From NCBI RefSeq assembly GCF_001690355.1, contig NZ_LZHG01000068.1:1-64000 (forward strand): a stretch of 64,000 nt of DNA. The letters are read 5' to 3'. A program made the translations under genes and the position numbers. Each line of letters begins with the position of its first letter. Position 1 is the stretch's first letter. Shown piece by piece: positions 17,651 through 26,765 of the stretch. This stretch comes from Gilliamella sp. Choc4-2. GTDB lineage: Bacteria > Pseudomonadota > Gammaproteobacteria > Enterobacterales > Orbaceae. The notes below the pieces were generated by a model, which saw nothing but the letters and a program-made list of their open reading frames with translations, had not been told where the DNA came from and did not search any database.

Positions 17651-19240
17651 ATGCGAAAAAAAATTCACTTCTCATTTACTACTAAGTTATTTGGTTCTCT
17701 TTTGCTCTTTTCCTTGATAATTCTTGCTCTACTGCAAAGCTATATTTGGAATACAACAGAAACAAATTTATATCGAAGTTTAGGTGAAAAAGCCCAAATT
17801 CAAGCAAAAGAATTAGCCGTTGTACCAAGCTTAATCAAATACGTTAAAGAAAAGAATACAAATAAAATAGCCGATTTTATTATTGATATTTTTCAACAAA
17901 GTGATGCTAGTTATATTGTTATAGGTGATGCTAATGCTCATCGTCTATTTCATACGGCTAACAGTCCTTTATACTCACCAATGATTGGAGGAGATAATCA
18001 GGAAGTACTTAATGGTAATAGCAGTATTACTATTAGCGAAGGTTCGCTTGGTTTAGCATTACGAGGTAAAGCACCTATTGTAGATCAAGGTAAAGTTATT
18101 GGGATTGTTTCTGTCGGTTATATGATAGATGATATCTACGCTATACATCTAACACAATTTATACCTTTTATTTTTTTCTGTTCTTTTTTATTTTTTGCTT
18201 TATTCATCTTTTCATTTTGTTTTTCAAAAGCAATCAAAACACAGATGTTTAATTTAGAACCCAAAGAAATTGCGTTATTAGTCAAAACACAAAAATCCAT
18301 CATGGCGTCAATTTTTGAGGGTGTTATTGCTATCGATCTTAATTATAAAATTATAAATATTAATCAATCAGCAAGAAATATTTTAGGTATTAAAGTGAGT
18401 GATGAAGCATTGCCTAATCATGATTTGAGTGATTTTATTCAATCGACAGATATTTTTTATGGTGAAGATAAAGAAACTAAGGATCTTCATGACCATATTT
18501 GCCAGTTTAATCATATTGTTGTGATTGCTAACCGTATACGGATAATTGTTGATGATAAAATTCAAGGCTGGGTAATTACTTTCCGTAACTTTGATGAGAT
18601 CAATTTATTGAGTATGCAGTTAACCCAAGTTACTCAATATGTGGATAATTTACGAGCCTTAAGACATGAGCATCTTAACTGGATGGCAACTTTATCCGGA
18701 TTAATTTGTATGAAGCGTTATGATGAAGCACAATCGTTTATTGCATTACATTCAACTGACAATCAAAATAATTTAGATTTTATTACTCAGCATTTTAAAG
18801 TTCCCGCTGTATGCGGTTTATTAATTGGTAAATATTCTAAATCACATGAAATTGGTTTAAAATTAGTGTTCGATCCTGCTTGCCAATTAACTGCTTTACC
18901 CGATCTAATAACCGAAACAGAATTTATGTCAATTTTAGGTAATTTACTAGATAATGCATTTAATGCCAGTTTGCAAAATAATCTTGGTGATAAAACAATT
19001 TATCTATATTTAAGCGATGCAACTGATGAAATTGTGCTTGAGGTGAGTGATCAAGGTTGTGGTATCGATGATAGTATCCGTGATTCAATTTTCGAGCCAG
19101 GTGTTACCTCCCAAGATACTAAAGAGCATGGTATTGGCCTGCATCTTGTTTCGACTTATATCAAGAAAGCAAATGGTTATATTATATTTGAAGATAATAA
19201 ACCCTATGGGACCATTTTTTCTGTTTTTATACCTAAATAG
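17651..19240 (+). CDS. citA: Citrate-sensing histidine kinase CitA/DpiB
   Basis: The 529-residue membrane kinase has helices at about 13-33 and 168-191 enclosing a periplasmic PAS (PDC-like) sensor. The citrate-binding residues known from Klebsiella CitA are present: Arg98 and His101 in AHRLFHT, and Arg138 and Lys140 in SLGLALRGKAP. A cytoplasmic PAS follows, then the phosphorylated His339 in LRHEHLNWM, and the ATPase boxes LGNLLDNAFNAS, SDQGCGIDD and HGIGLHLV. It would sense external citrate and phosphorylate CitB. It is transcribed away from the citrate operon and is followed by citB after 12 bases. Confidence 0.94.
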   Translation: MRKKIHFSFTTKLFGSLLLFSLIILALLQSYIWNTTETNLYRSLGEKAQIQAKELAVVPSLIKYVKEKNTNKIADFIIDIFQQSDASYIVIGDANAHRLFHTANSPLYSPMIGGDNQEVLNGNSSITISEGSLGLALRGKAPIVDQGKVIGIVSVGYMIDDIYAIHLTQFIPFIFFCSFLFFALFIFSFCFSKAIKTQMFNLEPKEIALLVKTQKSIMASIFEGVIAIDLNYKIININQSARNILGIKVSDEALPNHDLSDFIQSTDIFYGEDKETKDLHDHICQFNHIVVIANRIRIIVDDKIQGWVITFRNFDEINLLSMQLTQVTQYVDNLRALRHEHLNWMATLSGLICMKRYDEAQSFIALHSTDNQNNLDFITQHFKVPAVCGLLIGKYSKSHEIGLKLVFDPACQLTALPDLITETEFMSILGNLLDNAFNASLQNNLGDKTIYLYLSDATDEIVLEVSDQGCGIDDSIRDSIFEPGVTSQDTKEHGIGLHLVSTYIKKANGYIIFEDNKPYGTIFSVFIPK

Positions 19241-19252
19241 GATGAGTAAAGT

Positions 19253-19954
19253 ATGAATGAAATAAAAGATGACATCATTAGAGCACTTATTGTTGAAGAT
19301 GAACCCCTTTTAGCTGAGCTAAATGCTGAATTTATTCAAAAAGATACCAAGGTTAAAGTTATAGGTATTGCATCGAATCTTGCCGAAGCAAAAATTATGA
19401 TTGAAAAACTTAAGCCAACGCTAATTTTGCTAGATAACTATTTACCTGATGGTAAGGGCATCGATCTATTTGAATATATCCTTAATAATAATTTAGATTG
19501 TTATGTAATTTTTATTACCGCAGCAAGCGATATGGATACTTGCAGTAAAGCAATTCGTTATGGCGCTTTTGATTACCTAATTAAACCCGTTTCTTATCAA
19601 AGATTGAAACACTCTTTAGAGCGTTTTGAACTTTTCTTATATCGGCAAAGTCTACAAAAACATGTTAATCAACGTAGAATTGATGAACTATTTAATTTGC
19701 AAACTAAAGATTTTGTTGATATGAATCGACACTCAAAAGGCATTGAAGAAATCACTTTACAAAAAGTTAAGGATCTTTTTATGCAAACCAATAAGCCTCA
19801 AACTGTTGATGAAATTGTTGAAAAAGCAAAAATCAGTAAAACTACAGCTAGACGATACCTTGAATATTGTGTACAGATAAAACTATTAACAGTCGAACTT
19901 AATCACGGAAAAATTGGTCGCCCAGAAAGACTTTATAAGCGATTAGGTAAATAA
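19253..19954 (+). CDS. citB: Response regulator CitB/DpiA
   Basis: The 233-residue protein has a receiver domain with acidic pocket VEDE (about 15-18), phospho-acceptor Asp61 in LLDNYLPDG and Lys111 in YLIKPVS. A C-terminal helix-turn-helix (TVDEIVEKAKISKTTARRYLEYC) is of the CitB/DcuR type. It should activate the divergent citrate operon. GATGAG upstream of the ATG could serve as a ribosome binding site, and the gene pairs with citA in one transcript. Length is as in E. coli DpiA. Confidence 0.94.
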   Translation: MNEIKDDIIRALIVEDEPLLAELNAEFIQKDTKVKVIGIASNLAEAKIMIEKLKPTLILLDNYLPDGKGIDLFEYILNNNLDCYVIFITAASDMDTCSKAIRYGAFDYLIKPVSYQRLKHSLERFELFLYRQSLQKHVNQRRIDELFNLQTKDFVDMNRHSKGIEEITLQKVKDLFMQTNKPQTVDEIVEKAKISKTTARRYLEYCVQIKLLTVELNHGKIGRPERLYKRLGK

Positions 19955-20478
19955 TTGTTTTTATATTACAACCATTCCTATATATGATTGATAATTATAT
20001 AAATATGCTTATTTGTTATTTTATTCTAAAAGAATTTGATGCTGGATTAAATTAATCCAACTTAGATAGCTTAAGTTTGCCTTATCAAATAAAAGGAGTA
20101 AACATAAGTTTATAAGGTAAAGTTGTTATGCCCCAAAATGATGAGATAAATAAAGATAACTTTTTATCATCAAAATTAATTATGTTGATACGCCATTTGG
20201 TAATAAATTACATATGTTACCAATTAAAGCTTGTCGTTATCACTATTTTGGTACAGATTATTTACCTAAATAATCATATAATTTTTTAAAGATAACCGTG
20301 TCAACCATAATAAAAGTGAATAAACATCGGTTATCATATCCTTTGCTCGAATAGTAGTCCTAACATTTACATAATAGAAGATTAAAAGAAAATTACCGTT
20401 TGCTCACCATTTAGCAAAAATCAAGTTTTGAGCAAGTAATAAATAGCTTGATTATGTTCGTAAAGCCAAACAGGTTTC
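19955..20478. other. Gene-poor gap between citB and the carbonic anhydrase gene
   Basis: A 524-base AT-rich gap follows citB. Apart from the possible gene remnant at 20128-20273, I see no reading frame and no clear terminator. AAAGGAGTAAACAT at about 20091-20104 resembles an orphan ribosome binding site with no frame behind it, which supports the idea of decayed DNA. Confidence 0.45.
20128..20273 (+). pseudogene. Possible remnant of a protein-coding gene, frame-shifted
   Basis: One frame opens MPQNDEINKDN at 20128; a second frame, beginning near 20160, reads DTPFGNKLHMLPIKA and ends ACRYHYFGTDYLPK before a TAA at 20271. The second peptide is rich in Cys, His, Tyr, Gly and Pro, unlike random AT-rich translation, and looks like the conserved end of a real protein. 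The two frames would join by a one-base shift. I do not recognise the family. It could also be chance. Confidence 0.3.
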
Positions 20479-21219
20479 TTAATCAATGATAATCCTACCA
20501 TTTAGAGGCTGAACTGGCCGGTTATTATCATGATGCATGATTGAGTGGAATTTTTCAATTTGTTCTTTTGAAGCACTACTTTCATGTTCTAAAACAATCC
20601 ATCTTACACCCTCTGTACATGGTGGTGTGGTAAGTGAACCACTAAAACGGTAAAAATCCAATACTTCTGGTAATAATACTTTAATATCAATTGTCCTATC
20701 TAATAAAATACTATCATCAACCGATATTGGAATTTGGTGCCATGCTTTTTCCAATTCTAAATTGGTTTTACCTTCTTTAAACATTAAAGCCATAACAGTC
20801 AGATCGCCATTTTCGTTTTGATAAACAAAATGTGCCTCCATTGGGTAATGCTTGCTGTTAATTTCATTCTCACTTGGCGAATGAAAATGAAATTGTTGCA
20901 AGGTAAAAGTTTCATCATCTAAAATTAACGTATTTTGCCCTGTAATGTTGATTTGCACAGTATGACCATTGTTTATCATTTCTTGTTTGCCAGATTCGAA
21001 AGTAAGACTCAGTTCACTATGATGGGTTTTAAGCACATGCTGTATATTGATAGGAGATTGATTTTTGCCATTTTCACAAGTTGAAAAATCAGGCGAAAGT
21101 TTTCCCCAATTTTCGGGTTTTTCTTGCCCTTCGTAGCCCCAATGTGGAGTATGTTCAGCAGCGAGACAAAATAAACTAGCGGCAGTTAGAATGACTGCAA
21201 TGACTATATTAACCTTCAT
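20479..21219 (-). CDS. Periplasmic alpha-class carbonic anhydrase
   Basis: The 246-residue protein has a cleavable signal peptide (about residues 1-20) and an alpha-carbonic anhydrase domain opening HWGYEGQEKPENWGKL and QSPINIQ. The three zinc-binding histidines are His111 and His113 in QFHFHSPSEN and His130 in MEAHFVYQ. Cys48 and the Cys in TTPPCTEGVRW would form the usual disulfide. It interconverts CO2 and bicarbonate in the periplasm. It is transcribed alone toward the citB gap. Its place beside a CO2-producing citrate pathway may be chance. Confidence 0.95.
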   Translation of the reverse strand: MKVNIVIAVILTAASLFCLAAEHTPHWGYEGQEKPENWGKLSPDFSTCENGKNQSPINIQHVLKTHHSELSLTFESGKQEMINNGHTVQINITGQNTLILDDETFTLQQFHFHSPSENEINSKHYPMEAHFVYQNENGDLTVMALMFKEGKTNLELEKAWHQIPISVDDSILLDRTIDIKVLLPEVLDFYRFSGSLTTPPCTEGVRWIVLEHESSASKEQIEKFHSIMHHDNNRPVQPLNGRIIID

Positions 21220-21367
21220 AATTTAACCATATTGTCGGACTCATGATTGAATTATAGACCTATTAAATCAGCCTTGCTATCTAAAAATTAACGGCTAAAA
21301 AATATTGTTTGTAGAGGAAAAAAAAACCTGCCATAAGCAGGAGTTAAAATATTGGAATTAGGAAAGT

Positions 21368-21443
21368 TGGCTCCTCCAACAGGACTTGAACCTGTGACAT
21401 ACGGATTAACAGTCCGCCGTTCTACCGACTGAACTATGGAGGA
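21368..21443 (-). tRNA. tRNA-Asn (anticodon GTT)
   Basis: The 76-base minus-strand gene folds into a cloverleaf: acceptor arms TCCTCCA and TGGAGGA, D-arm with AGTTCAGTCGGTAGA, anticodon loop CTGTTAA with GTT, T-arm GGTTCAAGTCC, discriminator G and an encoded CCA at 21370-21368. The sequence is very close to enterobacterial tRNA-Asn. Confidence 0.97.
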
Positions 21444-21580
21444 ACAGTCAACGGACAGAATATTAACCATCTATAGTTATTCTGTCAATCGTAAAAATAC
21501 TAAATAAAACCAATTGCTCATCTTGTAAACAAATTATGTTAAAATAGAGAATCAATTTAACAATTGCTAGAATATGTTTT

Positions 21581-22156
21581 ATGAAAAAAAATATTTGTGT
21601 TTTTTGTGGTGCGAGTGAAGGAATCCGTCCAGAATATCGAGTATATGCCGAACAATTAGGTAAAATATTAGCTCAGCAAAATAGGCGTTTAATCTATGGT
21701 GGTGGTAATAAAGGTTTAATGGGGATTATTGCTAATGCAGCACTTGCTCATGGTGGTGAGGTGATTGGTATTATTCCTGAACATTTAGTCAAGGCTGAAA
21801 CAGCACACCACGGTACCACTCGTTTAGAAGTAGTGGATAATATGCATCAACGCAAAGCAAGACTTTCGGAATTGGCTGATGGTTTTATTGCTATGCCAGG
21901 AGGAACGGGAACTTTAGAAGAACTTTTTGAAGTTTGGACAGCAATGCAAATAGGTTATCATGAAAAGCCCGTTGCATTATTTAATGTGTTAGAATTTTGG
22001 CAACCAATGCTTAATTTTTTGCAACATGCAGTGAATGAAGGTTTTGTTCGAGATAGTTTTTATAAAACATTAATTGTTTCGGAAGATCATCAAACTATAC
22101 TACAACGAATGGATCATTTTATCCCTAAAGATTTACAGCGCTGGGTAAAAAAATAG
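21581..22156 (+). CDS. LOG-family protein (Rossmann-fold nucleotide-binding, TIGR00730 type)
   Basis: The 191-residue protein shows the LOG-family motifs: ICVFCGASEG at the start, LIYGGGNKGLMGIIANAAL near residue 38, and the catalytic MPGGTGTLEELFEVWT near residue 105. Family members hydrolyse N6-modified AMP or AMP to a free base and ribose 5-phosphate (the cytokinin-activating reaction in plants). The bacterial physiological substrate is usually unknown. It stands alone between tRNA-Asn and a bidirectional terminator. Short size argues against PpnN, which is over 450 residues. Confidence 0.88.
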   Translation: MKKNICVFCGASEGIRPEYRVYAEQLGKILAQQNRRLIYGGGNKGLMGIIANAALAHGGEVIGIIPEHLVKAETAHHGTTRLEVVDNMHQRKARLSELADGFIAMPGGTGTLEELFEVWTAMQIGYHEKPVALFNVLEFWQPMLNFLQHAVNEGFVRDSFYKTLIVSEDHQTILQRMDHFIPKDLQRWVKK

Positions 22157-22175
22157 CTTAAATGTCATATTATAT

Positions 22176-22205
22176 AAAAACGCCATCACTTGATGGCGCT
22201 TTTTC
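22176..22205. terminator. Bidirectional terminator between the LOG gene and fruA
   Basis: CGCCATC, loop ACTT, GATGGCG forms a perfect seven-pair stem with AAAAA on the left and CTTTTTC on the right, so it can stop transcription from both converging genes. Confidence 0.88.
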
Positions 22206-22223
22206 TTATATTATTAACAAACA

Positions 22224-23933
22224 TTAAGCGACAGCTGTAGCTTCCGATTCTGGCTGTTTAATAAATGCATAAGCAACACCAGCAATAACGGCACCAACAA
22301 CGATAGATAATAAGTAACCTCCAACTGGTTTAACCACACCTGGAATCGCTAAAGCAAATAACCCTCCATGTGGTGTCATTAATGTTGAACCGAAGGCTAA
22401 CGCCATGCCACCAGTAATAGCACCGCCAATAATACAGCATGGAATAACACGTAATGGATCGCGCGCAGCAAATGGAATTGCCCCTTCAGATATAAAACAT
22501 AAACCTAATACCAATGAAGCTTTACCACTTTCTTGTTCAGTTTTAGCAAATTTTTTGCGTGCAATAAGTGTCGCAATCCCCATTGCTAAAGGTGGAACCA
22601 TGCCACCAGCCATAACAGCTGCCATTGGCATATATTGATGTGATGAAATTAATGTTGTCCCAAACAAATACGCTGCTTTATTGATAGGTCCTCCCATATC
22701 AGTGCACATCATACCGCCTAAAACAGCCCCTAAAAGAATTGCGTTCGTGGTACCCATTGATCTTAACCATACATCTAAATGAATCATAATCCATGCAATA
22801 GGTGTAGCAAAAATAAGCTGCATGACTAACCCTGTTATTAATGTTGCAAATAATGGCACAATAAGAATAGGTTTTAATGCTTCAAGAGTTTTTGGTAATG
22901 GCAAATATTTAGAAATACACATTGCTAAATAACCAGCAAAATAACCAATAATAATACCACCTAAAAATCCTGCGCCAGTCGATACCGCAAGTAAACCACC
23001 GACAAGTCCTGGTACTAAACCAGGTCTATCGGCAATCGAATAAGCAATATATCCAGCAAGTAATGGTACCATCAATGAAAAAGCAAGTTCACCAATTTGA
23101 GCTAGATGAGGTTCACCCACTAAAGTTTTAACCAAAACACCTTGGTTATTTATTACTTCTTTAAACTCACCTAATGCAAATGATAGAGCGATAATCAAAC
23201 CGCCAGCAACCACCATTGGTAACATGTAAGAAATACCCGTTAATAGATGTTGATAGACACCTTTTTTATCATTATTTGCCTTAGCTGTTGAGGAGTTTGC
23301 TATTGGCTGATAAACTGTTGCTTCTTCAAATGCTTTATCAAATTCTTGCGCTGTTTTTTTCAGAGCTGGACCTGTTTTGGTGCGATAAAGTTTTTTACCT
23401 GCAAATTTACTCAAATCAACATCAATATCACAAGCCGCAATTACAACATCGGCTGAAGCCACTTCTTCTGGTGTTAATTCATTACCGACACCAACTGAGC
23501 CACGTGTTTCAACCTTACACCACCATCCACGTTTTTTGGCTTCCTCTTCAATCGCTTCTGCCGCCATAAAGGTGTGAGCAACACCTGTTGGACATGCGGT
23601 TACCGCAACAATACGTTTTTGACCATTATTTGGGATAGAAGCAATAGTAGTATTAGCTGATTGTTCATAAACAGTTGCTTTACTTTGTGCTTCATTCAAG
23701 ATTTTTTTAGGATCAGCAAAAACTTCATTGAAATCACTTACTATATAAATTTTTTTGCCAATAACTGATTTTTCACTAATATTACCACTACCAACAGAAA
23801 TGATGGTATCAGCTGATGTTGCATTATCAACAATATTTAAATTTAAAGAATTAGCTGCTAACGCTAATTCCGCTTTAGCTAAGCGCCCGTTAACTGGGCC
23901 TGCATTACTGCCTTCAATAATGTATATATTCAT
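22224..23933 (-). CDS. fruA: Fructose-specific PTS EIIB'BC component FruA
   Basis: FruA imports fructose and phosphorylates it to fructose 1-phosphate. The 569-residue protein has a degenerate N-terminal EIIB' domain (about 1-100), a functional EIIB with the phosphorylated cysteine in VAVTACPTGVAHTFMAAEA, and a membrane EIIC domain with about ten helices from residue 230, including MCTDMGGPINKAAY and the GAIPFAARDPLRVIP motif. This arrangement and length match E. coli FruA (563). It is last in fruBKA, 8 bases after fruK. Confidence 0.97.
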   Translation of the reverse strand: MNIYIIEGSNAGPVNGRLAKAELALAANSLNLNIVDNATSADTIISVGSGNISEKSVIGKKIYIVSDFNEVFADPKKILNEAQSKATVYEQSANTTIASIPNNGQKRIVAVTACPTGVAHTFMAAEAIEEEAKKRGWWCKVETRGSVGVGNELTPEEVASADVVIAACDIDVDLSKFAGKKLYRTKTGPALKKTAQEFDKAFEEATVYQPIANSSTAKANNDKKGVYQHLLTGISYMLPMVVAGGLIIALSFALGEFKEVINNQGVLVKTLVGEPHLAQIGELAFSLMVPLLAGYIAYSIADRPGLVPGLVGGLLAVSTGAGFLGGIIIGYFAGYLAMCISKYLPLPKTLEALKPILIVPLFATLITGLVMQLIFATPIAWIMIHLDVWLRSMGTTNAILLGAVLGGMMCTDMGGPINKAAYLFGTTLISSHQYMPMAAVMAGGMVPPLAMGIATLIARKKFAKTEQESGKASLVLGLCFISEGAIPFAARDPLRVIPCCIIGGAITGGMALAFGSTLMTPHGGLFALAIPGVVKPVGGYLLSIVVGAVIAGVAYAFIKQPESEATAVA

Positions 23934-23941
23934 GAATACTC

Positions 23942-24877
23942 CTATCCCGCGATTATTTCAATTTTTTCCAACATGTTGGTAACCGCTTGGCGGTCTGAGA
24001 TACCAACACCTGCTTGTTCAACTGATAAAGCGGCAATACTTGATGCAAATACTAAGGTGTCTTTAATTGATTGATTAGTTAGTAAACCATACAGTAAACC
24101 ACCGACCATTGAATCACCAGCACCAACCGTGCTAACCACCTTGCATTTAGGCGGCTTGGCTAGCCATGCTTCATGTTTTGTTACCCATAAAGCACCTTTA
24201 CTTCCTAATGAAATTACTACGTTTTCTACCCCTCTATCAATAAGTTCCATGGCTGCGGTTTTAATTTCTGACAATGTGGATAATTTTCTCCCTACCCACA
24301 TTTCAAGCTCTTTATCATTTGGTTTAATTAACCAAGGTTTAGCTTTAAGCCCTGCGATTAAAGCTTCACGGCTACTATCAAATACCACCTTAGGACAAAT
24401 AGCTTTAACTTGCTTCATCCATTCAGTGAATTTCTCAAGAGATACTCCTACTGGCAAACTACCACTAATGGCTACCATATCAATGTTTTTTAACCATTCT
24501 AATGAATTGGTAACAAAAGTTTGCCAATCTTGATCACTAATAGTAAAACCTGAAAAGTTTAAGTCTGTTACTTCGTTATTTTCTTCAGTTAGTTTAACGT
24601 TAATACGTGTACGACCATCGATGGTTTGAAATTTATCAACAACATTTAGTGAATCAAATAATAAATTAAAACCATCACGATTTTCTTTACCTAAAAATCC
24701 ACCAACCGTTAATTTAATACCAAGATCAGATAATACTTTGGCAACATTGATACCTTTACCCGCTGCTAGCAAAGCGTTAGTTTGAACTAAATTAACATCA
24801 CCAAGTTCAACTTTAGGGCAAAAACCTAATAGATCATAAGCAGGATTTAAAGTAATTGTTGCAATACGATAAGTCAT
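23942..24877 (-). CDS. fruK: 1-phosphofructokinase FruK
   Basis: FruK phosphorylates fructose 1-phosphate to fructose 1,6-bisphosphate. The 311-residue PfkB-family kinase opens TITLNPAYDLLGF, has GGFLGKENRDGF near residue 57 and the C-terminal anion hole and catalytic base motif STVGAGDSMVGGLLYG with the catalytic Asp. It begins directly after fruB with no gap and precedes fruA, so all three are one operon. Confidence 0.97.
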   Translation of the reverse strand: MTYRIATITLNPAYDLLGFCPKVELGDVNLVQTNALLAAGKGINVAKVLSDLGIKLTVGGFLGKENRDGFNLLFDSLNVVDKFQTIDGRTRINVKLTEENNEVTDLNFSGFTISDQDWQTFVTNSLEWLKNIDMVAISGSLPVGVSLEKFTEWMKQVKAICPKVVFDSSREALIAGLKAKPWLIKPNDKELEMWVGRKLSTLSEIKTAAMELIDRGVENVVISLGSKGALWVTKHEAWLAKPPKCKVVSTVGAGDSMVGGLLYGLLTNQSIKDTLVFASSIAALSVEQAGVGISDRQAVTNMLEKIEIIAG

Positions 24878-26083
24878 TTAAACCCCCTCACCTAAACCGC
24901 TTTCAATAGCTTTACCAATAGCATCAAGCGCTTGTGCAGCATCATCACCTTCTGCTGTAAATTGTAATCGACTACCCTTTTTAGCACCAAGTGCAACAAT
25001 TTTCATTAAGCTAGTAGCACTGACTGGTTCTCCTTTTCCATCAAGATTTGCGACTGTTACTTTACTACTAAACTCTTTGACTAATTTAACTAGTACAGAT
25101 GACGGACGAGTATGTAATCCGTTCTCATTTGGTACGACAAATTCACGGCACAAAATATTATTAGCAGTTGTTGTCGTTGATATGTTCGGTGAAGTATGCT
25201 CAATATTTGTATTATTGGTTTCAGTGCATATTTCAGCACAACCTGAGGTAAGTAAACTTATTAGTTTTTCAGTATTGGCAGTCAGTAGGTGTTCCAATTT
25301 TTGGTTGAATGTTAATGATGCCAAATGTTCAATAATGTCTGAAACAGAATCATCTACAACAGACATGGTAATGAGCATTTTGACGGGATTTCCTTCTTCA
25401 CTCAAATTGCTGACAGTACGACTAATTGCAATCGCATTTTTCAAATTCCCTTCTTTGCTATCGTTTAACCAAACACCACTACCTAAATAACTTGGTCTAC
25501 TATCTAAAACATTTACGAGAAAGCTTGAATCTACTGCATGTTGTTGTTTTAAACGCGATGCATTTAATGCTTGTAGTGTGGATAAACTATCAGCAGAAAT
25601 ATCTAATAATAATGATGATTCATTTACAACAAATTGACTATCTTCTGGACTTATTTTTCCTGTTAAAATGGCAACTGCTTCGTCAGCAGATTGAATTTTT
25701 CTGATTCGTTCCTCTACCCCATCGGCACCAAGAACATGTGTCAATTGTCGAAGTAGCTCTAAATGCTCATCAGAGCTCGCAGCAATACCTATAGCAAGAT
25801 AAGCTTTTTCTCCATCATCTCCCCATTCTACACCTTCAGGAAAGCAGAATACTTGAACGCCTGTTTTTTTAACTAAATGGCGAGTTTTAGGTGTACCATG
25901 CGGTATCGCAATACCAATACCTAAATAAGTTGCAGCTTGATCTTCACGCTCAAGCATCCCCTCAACATATCCTTCTTCGACAAAACCAGTACTAGTTAAT
26001 GCTGCGGCAATCTTCTTAATTGCCTCAATTTTATTGGTTGCTTGTTCATTTAAATGGATATCTTCTTTAACTAAATGAAACAT
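24878..26083 (-). CDS. fruB: PTS fructose EIIA-HPr fusion (FPr) FruB
   Basis: FruB carries phosphate from Enzyme I to FruA. The 401-residue protein has an N-terminal EIIA domain with active His in GIAIPHGTPKTRHLVKK (about residue 62), a central linker region, and a C-terminal HPr-like domain with the His in NENGLHTRPSSVLVKLVKEF (about residue 325). E. coli FruB is 376 residues; the extra length is in the linker before HPr, which is rich in Thr and Asn. First gene of fruBKA, with candidate Cra and CRP sites upstream. Confidence 0.95.
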   Translation of the reverse strand: MFHLVKEDIHLNEQATNKIEAIKKIAAALTSTGFVEEGYVEGMLEREDQAATYLGIGIAIPHGTPKTRHLVKKTGVQVFCFPEGVEWGDDGEKAYLAIGIAASSDEHLELLRQLTHVLGADGVEERIRKIQSADEAVAILTGKISPEDSQFVVNESSLLLDISADSLSTLQALNASRLKQQHAVDSSFLVNVLDSRPSYLGSGVWLNDSKEGNLKNAIAISRTVSNLSEEGNPVKMLITMSVVDDSVSDIIEHLASLTFNQKLEHLLTANTEKLISLLTSGCAEICTETNNTNIEHTSPNISTTTTANNILCREFVVPNENGLHTRPSSVLVKLVKEFSSKVTVANLDGKGEPVSATSLMKIVALGAKKGSRLQFTAEGDDAAQALDAIGKAIESGLGEGV

Positions 26084-26150
26084 ATAATAAATACCTCTGG
26101 GTTAAAATGTTGGGTCGACTAAAATGACTCAGCAAATCTAAATCCTTTTA

Positions 26151-26162
26151 TGAATCAATTCT
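26151..26162. promoter_or_regulatory. Cra (FruR)-like operator upstream of fruB
   Basis: TGAATCAATTCT resembles the Cra half-site pair TGAATC/GATTCA, with one half complete. It is 68 bases before the fruB ATG, the usual place for Cra control of fruBKA. No fruR/cra gene is in the window. Confidence 0.45.
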
Positions 26163-26221
26163 GCAATAATGAATAGATTAACATTAATTATCCAATAAAT
26201 TATTTCTATTAATAAACAATA

Positions 26222-26237
26222 TGTGATCTGGATCTAA
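26222..26237. promoter_or_regulatory. CRP-like site upstream of fruB
   Basis: TGTGATCTGGATCTAA matches the CRP consensus TGTGATCTAGATCACA with a complete left half and centre and a partial right half. It lies about 140 bases before fruB, suitable for catabolite activation of the operon. Confidence 0.5.
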
Positions 26238-26765
26238 CTTTTTATTCTTTTATTTTAATTAAAATTTTTAGATTTATTATAAATATTTTCCATTATGTAG
26301 TTTTATAATTTTGTAGAGAATTAACGTCAAATATAAATATGATTCATATGGATTAATGTAAACTTTCATGCTCAACGTTATAGCTAAAGCATTTTATAAA
26401 ATAACCATTTAATATTTCAAGAACATTAAGAAAGTTACGTGAGCAAATTATAAGAAGCACAAAGGAAGTTGCTAAATTCCGTTTGGTCATTTATGTTTTT
26501 AAATATTAATTGAAAACCATTCCGACATATTGCATGCGATAATTATTTGTATATTGAAAATTAACATCTCTATAAATTTTTAATTTAATATTATTAAATA
26601 TCATCAAGGCACAATTGGCTTACTGGCAAATTTAATAATATTGGAATATCCATTATTTTCTAAACCCCAAATAATACCAATAAAACATGCTTTACCTATT
26701 CTAAGTTTTGCTATTATTTAATATAGGTAATACTTTGTCATCATTTGTGTTTATTTATGGCGCAA

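Larger units (their letters stand above)
26084..26765. other. Long intergenic region upstream of fruB and downstream of the iron ABC operon
   Basis: This 682-base AT-rich region holds the fruB promoter region with a Cra-like site (26151-26162) and a CRP-like site (26222-26237). Between about 26300 and 26765 I see no gene. A short minus-strand frame at 26604-26720 with peptide text such as CFIGIIWGLENNGY could be a gene scrap. Confidence 0.5.

Noticed and set aside
21288..21470. 60-codon minus-strand frame over the tRNA
   Set aside because: Its text (IVQSVERRTVNPYVTGSSPVGG) is the translation of tRNA-Asn, not a protein.
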